Source of the DNA: Corticium candelabrum | Lineage: Eukaryota > Porifera > Homoscleromorpha > Homosclerophorida > Plakinidae | Length of the DNA: 64,000 nt | Assembly: GCF_963422355.1 (NCBI RefSeq) | Contig: NC_085095.1 | Coordinates: 3,660,607 to 3,724,606 of the forward strand | Direction: 5' to 3' | Part shown: piece after piece, positions 1-12,101 of the stretch | How positions within the stretch are numbered: position 1 is the stretch's first letter | How the letters are laid out: every line of letters begins with the position of its first letter | The notes under the pieces: generated by a model | Seen by the model: the letters and a program-made list of their open reading frames with translations, nothing else | The model's database searches: none | What the model was told of the DNA's origin: nothing | Translations under genes and position numbers: made by a program

Positions 1-2478
<2,478 letters not shown>

Positions 2479-3392
2479 CTAGGAAATAGTGACAAAAGAG
2501 TTGGTTTTACGTTCTGCTGTACACTTAAAGATACATACATCCACGTACCCATGAATACGTTCTACTGGCTTCACTTGGTAGCCAAAACCGAAAACAGATA
2601 GTACCTCTTCGCGCGCTTTTACCAGTCACGTGCATCTTAGTCACGTGATTTCTTTGCAAAAAACATTTAAATGCACTACTACGTGTACAGAGTGTAAGAA
2701 AGACAGGAGCTCTTCCATCGATGCATATATATCTACAGCGCTTGGTTCACAGCGTTGCGATTGCTGAGATCTGTCTGGCGTGCCAGCAAGGTCCCGGATA
2801 AGGCGATTGATTGTACAGAATGCAGGCACAACAGTAGGATTGCGGCGGCATACACAGACGATAATTTTGGATCATATAACGCGCGTTAGACTTAGTCTGG
2901 TCTGGCGGCGGCTGATGTGACAGCGAGACACCGGATGGGGCGCGTTAGATATAGTTGAGATTATGGCGCATTCGGGAAAGTTGGTTTCAAATTTTTACAA
3001 CATCGAATGACGATGTCAGAGCCGCTGAACACCTATGTTAATGATTAATGGTTAGCTCACGTCAGCTATGACGTAAATTTGCTCCAGACGCCGAAAGAAA
3101 CCAGCCCGTGCATAGTCCCATGCATTGTAAAGTTTCTAGGACTTCGAGAAAACGTTACAGTATGCGACTACTTGGATTCATCGCCGTTTTCGCTGCCGGT
3201 TTGAGATTATGTGTGAGAACGTCCGTTTCGCGGAAGTGATGTTGTCAATTACACAGATATGCCCAACAACACTTAATATCATAATGATATGACATGTGAC
3301 CCCACTTACGGGCCACTGAGACTGTAAGGCCTTTAGAGTGTACAGTACTGGGAAGTCAGCTATTAGAGTTCATAATCGTGGACGTGACAGGT
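2479..3392. other. intergenic stretch, possible 5' exons of the minus gene
   Basis: No firm gene. A minus-strand open stretch at 2641-2829 and another near 2540-2640 could be 5' exons of the HMGXB3-like gene, but splice phases to the 2265-2478 exon do not match, so I do not call them. The region is GC-richer than its surroundings and could hold the promoter. Confidence 0.3.
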
Positions 3393-3729
3393 CAGAGGCG
3401 GATCCAGACGGGGGCACTGGGGGCACATGCCCCCTTCAGAAATACGTCTTCTGATTATTTTCGTCAGTCAGTGCATGAACTCAGATTATCCAGTCAACTT
3501 GCTTCAACTCGTGACCAAAGCGCAGGTAGAGTCGTAATTCCCGTATAATCATTTCCCGGATATTGGCATGCCGAAGAAGAACCAACGTCGCCTACTGACT
3601 CCTAGTTTAGAGAGTTATTTCAAAACACATGTGACAGATTATTGTACTGATTTCTGTTATAGTATAGATAGGGTCAATATTTTAGAAGATGTGTTTGCCA
3701 TGTTCCAACTGCTCCCTCATTTCTTTTAA
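3393..3729 (+). mobile_element. 5' end of a hAT-like transposon (fragment)
   Basis: Starts with CAGAGGCGGATCCAG, a terminal sequence of the kind common on hAT elements, followed by a G/C-run palindrome. A 53-codon open frame at 3568-3729 begins MPKKNQRRLLTPSLESYFK, the style of N-terminus seen in ZMYM-type hAT transposases (basic stretch then SLESYF/IDSFF). The frame then stops and no transposase core follows. I did not find the other terminus. Seen: terminus-like sequence and short frame. Inferred: hAT origin. Confidence 0.35.
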
Positions 3730-4078
3730 GCCAGTGCACAGATCGTCAAGTTCAGATGAGGTGAGGGGTATGTAGTATCTTCCATACTTGTGTATTGTTG
3801 TCATCCTGTGTTGTTTCTATCTGATCCAAAACCTGACCAAACTTACTGCCGGTACAAGATATATATCGGGCATCGTGTTGTCGGAGACGAAGTTGATAAA
3901 CTCCATGTGAAGTTCATGTGTGGCAAGGACAAAATCACCAACTACTTGTACAGCAGGTTTGTTGTTGAAGCATTTGTCATCCAGCCATAAAGCTACATGT
4001 AAATGGATGCTGAGCCAGCATGCTCCCACTGATACTGTTTGTTCTTGGAGCTGCAATCAGATAACAGCAAATATGTTA

Positions 4079-7000
4079 TCAATTACTCGCTCTATGAGCA
4101 AACTGCCTACTGGTCCCCTACATCTACCACTGCAATTGTAATTTTGCTTATGCAAAGACTAAATTCAAAAACTTTGTTAACAAGAATCGATGAAATGGCA
4201 TTTTGATTACAGTATTCACAAATTCCTATCTGCCCAACATAATGTTTACAGAATTTTTGTGACTTACTGGTGTATCATCATCGTGTTCTGCTCTCCAAGC
4301 TTGAAGTGATTGCCATGTTTGCAACAGTCGCAACAGGGGATAGTCGTAGAGCTCTGATTCCAAAGTCTCTGTTACAATTTCTGTTGTTTCCCAACTAATA
4401 TAGTATTTTGCGCTTGGCTGAATGTTAGTAGGTGTTATCTCCAAGTTGAGGCTTCAAAGGAAGTTTAGTAGTTCCAGTGCAATAGAATAGTAACAGTCGA
4501 CATCAATGTACCTTTTATTTCCTGTTGTATTTGCAGCAAACTGTGTAATTAGCCTATGTGCCAGCCAACACCTGATGTCATTAATTTCACTCTACAATCC
4601 ATCATACAATATTAACAAACATGCATAACAGCTGCGTACTTATAGAGTTACATAACGGTTATACACTGTGTACCTCACAAAAGTTGTTAGAGTGAATGCC
4701 AAGTGCTTCATTCCTCGTGTACTGAAACGTAGGGTAATTATGTACAAAATTTCTAGAAGTGACACTGTAAATTATTACCATCAGACAGTAGACACCACAG
4801 CTTGAACCGTCTTGTTGCCGTGGAGCATTCTATAGCCAACAAATGATAATCTCCAAAAATAAAATGTGCAATATGTATACTTTCACAACTTCGTTAGTCC
4901 ACTCTGTAGCAACATAGTTCTCTTTCGTCAATGTTACTGTATCTGATAACCAATCTCTAATGGGAGAATAGTAATGTTACATGTATCTTTCATATTCATA
5001 TGTACAGTATGTGTATATATGTATTACATGTATGCATGACCTAATCTCTAGAAAGACTTCTGAACACACTTCCATTAGCGGGTCATAGTATTTAATTGTC
5101 CTGTCTGTTATGTCGATAAACTAAAAAAGTCACTGTTTGCACACTGTTGTAAATAATTTCATCTAGTAACAAACATACTATACAACACCAATGCTGCTTC
5201 ACAGGCATGTGCATGGGAATTAACAGAACATCATAATGGAAAATATTTATCTGCAGAATATCAATAAAAGCACTTATGAAAATGTTGCAATCATTTTACT
5301 TGATGGCTATTTACTGCACCAGCTGTTTCATTGTCCATTGTCTTACAGCAACAGGACCTTGATTGTCGAGCTTCACATAGGAGTAGGTATTGAAGCTCTT
5401 GACTTTTCTTCCCTAAAAAAGAGTTGTAGTTTGTAACGAGCAATTAGTTATAATGAGATAATACCTTGCGGCAAGCATCCGTCTCTCATAAACATGCTAC
5501 TGCATTGATGAGCTGTCAATACTAATACATTACCAATATGTATCATTTCACTAGCTCGTTTACAACAACTGACATTGTCATTGAGCCATATGTTTGGCTG
5601 AAGCTTTGCTAAGTCACGTACTGTAATCACACCTGGAAAGTTTGAATCAGACAGTTGTCTGTCACCGGCTATTTTGTCTAGTGCAGTAGTCATCTGTAAA
5701 TTGCACATTACCAATCAATGCACATAGTAATGACCAATTGCAGTATCATCTAGAGAGGACCATTTGATCTACTTCTTTCTGCTCATGACTTGATAAAATG
5801 TAAAATGGCTGCAGTCTTCTCATTTTTGGTGGAATGTCTGGCATATTTCACATACAGGATATGTTAAGTTCAGATAAATTGTGAAAAGTATATACAGGTA
5901 GCACAGTGTAGTTCAACAACATCTTTGTCACACGTCCTGCTCTTACCTGGAATACCCAAAAACAGCAACTGAATGTCAAAGGGCAGCTTGCATATTCTTG
6001 TTTATAATACGTCAAAATGTTTTACAGATGTACGGCCACTAAGAAATTGATCAACAGCAAGTGAATAAATTTAATTAACGTGGACTAATGTAAGGTAGAT
6101 AATGAGTAAATAAAGACGTATTTACCAGAGTGTATATTTCTTGGGTCTTCCCTGCAGGTTGTTGCTATGATTTTAGTGACATTCATTTGTAACCCTAGAA
6201 ATGAAAAGGCTGATGTAAAACAAGTCAACTCCGGAAGCTGTGAAAACTGCTGTGGTACCTGGTGGGGGGACAGTATCTGTTCTTACATAATCATGGTCAC
6301 CGTACCTGGTAGTACCTGGTGAAATGAAAAGGCTCATGTACAAACAAGTCAACTGCTGAAGCTGCAACAACTGCTGACATACCTGGTGGGACAGTATCTG
6401 TTCTTGCATAATTATGGTCCCCGTAAGGAAGGCCTTGCGCAGCAGAATCATCTAATCAGAAAGAGTGAAATAGGTAGATTACAGGACATTAAGCTCTATA
6501 ATGTCATACATACCATTGATTGCTATATCTAGACTCACAAAATGATTTTCGGCATAGTGGCCAAGAAGCAGTGGAACATCATTAGAAGAAACATGGCCAT
6601 TGGGCTCTACTATAACAGTAAAATGGTCGCTTGCACCATCTACACTGCTGACTATTAGAATATTATGAGACAGCACTGTTGTTAATGCCATCACAACAAG
6701 GTGGTCTCCCCACTCGCCATCCTTCTCCATGTCAGATAAATACTGATCCCAACCCTTACTGACATATTGTGAAAGGTTTAGTTTCTTGCCATTTGATATC
6801 CTTGCATAAATGCTACATTAGTTTAACATATACATCACACGTGTAGTAGTGTACTAGCTGTTCTTACAACAAACTGGTGATCTCTGAGACAAGAAATTGC
6901 CAGTGCTCGAAGCTCACTGTGACAGTAGGGCTTTTCTGACTTAACTCGTTTCAGCTGATCCGAAACAGCATGAAAAAGGCAATTTCCATCAGCAGGTGTT

Positions 7001-7134
7001 GTGTCTCTAAACTTGAGCCCAGACATTTCTACCCTCTCTGCTAGTCGACAGTGGTTTTGATTGGCTGTTTTACAAGATATTTTGTTGAAGTCTGATCTTG
7101 CTGCCTGCATGCAAATCTGTGATCAACAAGAGTA

Positions 7135-7195
<61 letters not shown>

Positions 7196-8167
7196 CTGTT
7201 CACATTGAATAATTTAATCTTATTCTATAACAATGAATTCAAAATAGCAATTAAATTAAATTAAATTAAATTGAATTAAATGAGTTTGCTAGAAATTCAT
7301 GTTGTGCTGTTTCCATAGAGTAGTGACTATAGTAATAGCTGTTACAATGTAGTGACTTGATAGAGCATTAATTAACAAAATTATAGAACACACATGCATA
7401 CCCATACTTACACACCTACACGTCCATGCACTAGTACTGCATGCACCTACTTTTCTTTCGGTTTTTCCACAATTGTCAAAGGTAGATGTAGAGTCTCTTT
7501 TGTTTATATGAATTCTCCCTTGCCTGGTTGTTAATGCTAATAAGAGATGGCTGGCCTCATACATATCACACACTGATTTTTGATTTCCCGTCTTCCCTGT
7601 CAAAAAGTTTAAACAATCAGCAGCAATGTAAATTTCAATAATTTCCCAGCTCAGCTCTAATCCACCATGCAAAAAAATGATGAAAGCCCTAGGCAATGGC
7701 AATTGCAAACCTGCTGTGTTGATGGCCTTTGCCTTTGCATTTTGTTTTTTTGTGCTGACAGGCGAATCCCTTTAGAATGTTGTCTATATTTTGCCAACAA
7801 AGCAATAAAGTCTTCACTACCTGTAAACAATTGGCCATATTGCCCATATTTTATCCAGCTAGACATTCATGTACATGCATGCTCTTAACCTGAAAGACTA
7901 GCTGGACTGCATAAGTTGTTTGACCTTGACGGTGAAACTCGAGCTGATTCAGAAATGAGTGAAACACTGTTTTTGTGAGATACTACACAATAGCAAATGC
8001 AAATGACCGAATCATGTGTTCTTGCTTGATGAATATGCCTATACCTTCAAGCTTAGGCAGCCTTTCAACTTGAAACAGTGTTGCATCTTTTAGTTTCAAG
8101 TCTACAATACAGATGTCACAAGTCTCAAATCTGTCCGTGTTTTTATCAATTATTGACCAACGCGCAA
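4079..8167 (-). CDS. OTU-ULP1 dual cysteine protease, about 20 exons
   Basis: Exons joined mostly in phase on the minus strand. Upstream exons (8045-8167, 7890-7966, about 7711-7829, 7451-about 7640) encode an unassigned N-terminal region. Exons 6868-7116 and 6514-6784 encode an OTU deubiquitinase domain: ADGNCLFHAVSDQL holds the Asp/Cys pair (D-G-N-C codons at 6979-6990) and GHYAENHFVSLD the His. After short linker exons comes a ULP1/SENP (peptidase C48) domain: ITVRDLAKLQPNIWLNDN near 5600, FNTYSYVKL, catalytic His in KQHWCC (5191-5193), Asp in FIDITDRTIKYYD (5112-5114), Cys in PRQQDGSSCGVYCL (4797-4799). It ends near 4079. OTUs cut ubiquitin chains and ULP1s cut SUMO; one chain with both suggests action on mixed ubiquitin/SUMO marks, possibly nuclear. 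Oddity: a possible frameshift near 5490 (INAVACL then YERRMLAA in another frame). The 5' start was not found; one junction (about 5750-5970) is unresolved. Confidence 0.8.
6198..6443 (-). repeat. 123-bp tandem duplication containing an exon
   Basis: Two adjacent copies (6198-6320 and 6321-6443) about 80-85% alike. Each holds a mini-exon of the OTU-ULP1 gene with its own splice sites: YGDHNYARTDTVPP (6383-6451) and YGDHDYVRTDTVPPP (6259-6315). Both exons keep phase 1, so both can be included without breaking the frame. Confidence 0.85.
7137..7193. repeat. (AT)n microsatellite in intron
   Basis: About 57 bases of AT repeat, just upstream (in gene sense) of the first OTU exon. Confidence 0.95.
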
Positions 8168-8173
8168 CTATAA

Positions 8174-8238
8174 TTGTATGTATGTATGTATGTATGTATG
8201 TATATATGTATGTATGTATGTATGCATGTATGCATGTA
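8174..8238. repeat. (ATGT)n microsatellite
   Basis: Tetranucleotide ATGT repeat directly before the SINE head at 8239; a similar ATGT tail ends the LINE at 47,000. Confidence 0.9.
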
Positions 8239-8556
8239 TGTGGCTCAATTGGTTAGAGTGTGCATTTGGAGATTGGCAACATCCGGGACCCTCGGGTTAG
8301 AGTTCGAGTGCGGGAGGGCCACATACATAAGTTCCCCTGGGCAAGGAACTAACATACACTTGCCTCTCTCTCCGGAGTGTCAGTTTCTGTCCAGCAAGTT
8401 TGAAGCATGAAGTATGAAGTATGAAGTACAGCAAGTATGACATACCTAGTGACATGATAGTGTGACTGCTGAAAGTGTAGAGTATAGAAGGTATAGAAAG
8501 TTTAGATTGTCTGCAGTAACCTGGGCCCTAAGGGTCCTTGTAAAAAATGTATGCAT
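8239..8556 (+). mobile_element. tRNA-derived SINE, CORE-like body
   Basis: The head at 8239-8324 folds like a tRNA: TGTGGCTC pairs with GGGCCACA, box A lies at TGGCTCAATTGGTTAGAGTG and box B at GGTTAGAGTTCGAGTGC. The next part, CCCTGGGCAAGGAACT and then GTGTCAGTTTC, resembles the CORE domain of CORE-SINEs such as MIR. The 3' part has a small hairpin GGGCCCTAAGGGTCC, then a TTGTAAAAA run and ATGT units. It is not a working tRNA gene because extra bases lie between the arms. It sits upstream of the first exon I can place for the OTU-ULP1 gene. Confidence 0.7.
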
Positions 8557-8921
<365 letters not shown>

Positions 8922-8976
8922 CATGTATACACAAGCTGAAAATATTTACAAACCTTGGTGATTAGAACATTTCTTA

Positions 8977-10613
8977 TACAGACTGTTGCAAAATTATAAA
9001 TCCACCCTTACTCACGTGACAGACAAAATGTGTGAATGGTGTAAAATGATACCAGGAGTTCCTTCCATGATTACTTTGAACTACCAACATACAGCAATAC
9101 TTGTGTTCTTAGAGTTAGAGCTACAACTAAATAATTTTGTTCGTCTTTCACTAAAGAAATCGAAGTGCGTTTGTCAGGCAGTAAACCACAAATGTCCAAT
9201 CCAAACAGTTTCCTTGATACGCTTTCTACTTCTGAGAGAACTTAACATTAAATTCATCGTCAAGTTGCTAGAAATTACCATTTTGTCTTTGTTTGGCAGC
9301 AAATGAGCAAACTGTTTATGACGTAACAAACTCGTTCTTATGATCTGTAATTGCTTAAAAAACCAAACAAAAGCACTAAATCAATGCACTAATGATTACA
9401 AGACGCAAAACTGTTGGCTTCAATGTTATTTCTTACTGCATAACGTAGACATTCCTAAATTCGTTACTTCCGGTTATATTCTGTGATGGTTCAGAATAGT
9501 GCAAGTTGAGACAATGGCGCCAAATTGTCTTGTTTTTAGACGCTGTTGGAGCTCACAGAGCGGCGAACGTCGACAACCCTACAGTTCAGTTATCATTTCG
9601 TCCCAATTTCCGTCCTTGAATCGATTCTTTGCGTTTTTCGTGTGTAACCGTGCCTCAAAGAAAGCAGTGCAGCCCCAAGACTCTACAAGAATTCGAAGTC
9701 CATCTTGAGAACGAGTTGTCAGAACATGAAGTGGCGGGAGTTGTAAGAGTCTCTCGTGGACTTATTCAGAATGTCATCAGACGCCTTCAAAACGGCAGCA
9801 GCGACTACAAAAGAAGACCAGGCCGAGGTAGAAAAACAACAACTCGAACTGACCGACATATCGAATTTGCTGTTCTTCGAGATCGCCAAGTCACTCTGCG
9901 AGAGCTTCAAGCAGACTTGACTGTCGTGACTGGCCAGCCTGTGTCACATTCCCTCATTAGTAGATGCCTGTCAGAGAAATGTCTCAATGCTCGACGACCT
10001 CGTAAAAATCCACACTGCGTTTTCGACGAGAGAGTGGCTTCGTGCTAATGACGTCACTGTTCTCGAGTGGCCGTCTCGCTCTCCAGACGCCAATCCAATA
10101 GAACATCTGTGGCTCTGGCTGAAAGTGAGGGTAAATTGTCTACATCCTCGAACAGCAGCCGATCTCTGGGCGGCAGTGCAGACAGCGTGGGCGTCAATTC
10201 CTGTTGATCTTGTACAGACTCTGATTAGTTGACAGTCTTCCGCGTCGCGTAGAACCGATACGCAGCGCTAACGGTGGTTGGACGAAATGCTAGATAGTAG
10301 TGTGTAAATATTAACGAGTTCTTGCTTATAAACCAATTACAGTAAACGCCACAAATTTGTTTACTATTATAAAATATTCACTTTACAGCACATGCGTAGA
10401 CAAGATTTAGGAAGATAATGATGTTTTTCCCAACGTGGCAACTTTACATTCTCTAGTCAAGGTGTGAAGGGTTTGGATCTAGACTCAGATAAACAGCAAA
10501 TAATTTCGTAACGAAAATATAACTTGAAAGCTTCTCTGTGACTGACTAGACTGTCAAAACACAATGAAATGTACAACAGGTAGGTTGGATTTATAATTAT
10601 GCAAGAGACAGTA
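8977..10613 (+). mobile_element. Tc1/mariner element with TA target duplication
   Basis: Imperfect terminal inverted repeats of about 31 bases sit at both ends. The left arm includes TTGCAAAATTATAAATCC and the right arm, reversed, TTGCATAATTATAAATCC. Each end starts at a TA, the expected Tc1/mariner target. The inside holds a broken transposase at 9629-10232. The total of about 1.6 kb fits the family even after the internal loss. Confidence 0.85.
9629..10232 (+). pseudogene. Tc1/mariner transposase, centrally deleted
   Basis: The first frame (about 9660-10010) encodes the paired DNA-binding half: VSRGLIQNVIRRLQNGSSDY, the basic GRGRKTTTRTDRHI, then VTLRELQADL and VSHSLISRCL, as in Tc1/Tc3 transposases. 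The second frame (about 9987-10232) gives the end of the DDE core: REWLRANDVTVLEWPSRSPD then NPIEHLWLWLK. The first catalytic Asp and the region around it are gone, with a frame change at the join, so roughly 130 residues are missing. It cannot be active as it stands. Confidence 0.85.
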
Positions 10614-10977
10614 TAACTCAGAAGACTCTGTGGTATCTTTTCTCAACCCTGACACAGGCATTCAACAAAAGCAATGATTATTGTTTTACATGTCAGAAAG
10701 GACACGGTACTGTACTACAGTAATCATGGCAGCAAACAAACATAACAGTATGTAGACTGTCGTTTTGCCTTTGTGTATACCATGTCTCAAGATAAAGAAA
10801 ATCATTATCATTATAGGAAAAGAAATTATTCGACTTTACTGTTCACTTCTATGAATTTTCTGTATGATATCTATGGCATGTATAATGATTGTCAGACGGA
10901 CAGACTGTCAACTGTTTGACTCAGTCGTACTTAGGGATCTTTTTGGTCCTATAGCTAGTTCTTAGACAAAGAGGCAA
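10614..10977. other. non-coding stretch
   Basis: AT-rich DNA between the Tc1 element and an ACAG repeat; I see no gene, RNA or repeat structure. Confidence 0.4.
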
Positions 10978-11062
10978 ACATACACAGACAGACAGACAGA
11001 CAGATACACAAATATAGATAGACGTACAGACAGGCAACAAACATATGTATTAACAAGCATAC

Positions 11063-11109
<47 letters not shown>

Positions 11110-11186
11110 AACAGACAGACAAACAATTTGACAGACAAACAGACACACACATGGACACACAGATAAACAGACACACAGACAGACAC
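10978..11186. repeat. degenerate (ACAG)n repeat
   Basis: About 200 bases built of CAGA/ACAG units with interruptions. The same unit forms the 3' tails of the LINE copies at 11735, 55023 and 57050, so this block may be the tail of an older insertion. Confidence 0.85.
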
Positions 11187-11270
11187 TTGCATGTCTGGTC
11201 AAAGTGTTTGACCGAACTGAACTTCCAGCACAGCAAAGAACCGACTCATCAATACCTCGACAACGAAAAC

Positions 11271-11729
11271 AGACCAGACATGTTGATATCGATCCCCAAA
11301 TTTGTCATGGCACAGAACTAGACATTTCTCTAGCACATCCCTGGTGCAGACTTGCTAGCATTGGCTGTTAGCACAGCAGGTATTGCAGCCTCAAGGAGGG
11401 AAGAGAGAAAAGAGGTTAAATACAACCGAGAGCTTCTTCCAGGAGGCATCAAACCATCTTTTGTTCCTTTGGTTCTTGAACATTTTGGTCGCTGGGGGGC
11501 ACAAGCCTCCAACTATCTGAGCAAGCTGGCCGAGTCGTCTAGAGATGATGAGGGAAAGAAAAACAAGGCCCAATTCAAGACCACGTGGAGATCTCTCATC
11601 TCCATTCAACTGCAGAGAAACCTTGCTAAAGTTATAGCAGACAAGTTATATAGCATTCACAGAATGAACACTACAGTTGCAAATTATTAAATCATTGTAT
11701 GTGTAGGGCCTAGGGCCCTTTTCGTTTTT

Positions 11730-11761
<32 letters not shown>

Positions 11762-11764
11762 GGC
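11271..11764 (+). mobile_element. LINE 3' end with restriction-like endonuclease segment, (GACA)n tail
   Basis: Starts with RPDMLISIPK, then after a frame change continues GIAASRREERKEVKYNRELL, PLVLEHFGRWG and SRDDEGKKNKAQFKTTWRSL, closing at 11690. This matches the C-terminal halves at 55164-56168 and 56310-56961. The RPD...D-I-S-L-A-H-P-W pattern resembles a PD-(D/E)XK restriction-like nuclease. After the stop come a hairpin GGGCCTAGGGCCC, a T-rich run and GACAGACAGACAG, the 3' tail. It is 5' truncated, as is usual for LINE copies. Confidence 0.75.
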
Positions 11765-12101
11765 ATACAAACATGTCGATTCACATGTAGACTGACTAAC
11801 CAATAAATTGCACATATGTCTACCGTCTGCCGTACATTTTCGTGGAGATCGTGCTATCTACAGAGCTTCTGGTCGCGAAGTCAGGCGAAATCAGTCCGTC
11901 TTCCACGCAGTCAGCGAGAAAACGAAATTTTTCCAGCCTCTTCGTGGCGCTCATGTCACAAGACCCACAAAACGTGCCCAAAACGTTCCCAAATGTATAT
12001 ACGCAAGCGCCAAATATCAGCTTTCCTCGGTGACATTTCAGTTTTTGAGCCGTCTATGGTGTGAATTACACCAGAACGTGTACCTGTGTCCGCACGTCTG
12101 G
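11765..12101. other. open-frame-rich stretch without assigned gene
   Basis: Three overlapping plus-strand frames of 63-107 codons are open here, but none shows a recognisable motif. It directly abuts the ISL2EU-like element's left terminus. Confidence 0.3.

Noticed and set aside
3790..3990. 66-codon plus frame with KIYIGHRVVGDEVDKLHVKF
   Set aside because: Looks protein-like, but no start context, splice partner or family could be identified and a minus frame overlaps it.
8239..8324. Possible functional tRNA gene
   Set aside because: Boxes A and B and an acceptor-like stem exist, but spacing does not allow a normal cloverleaf and a SINE body follows directly.
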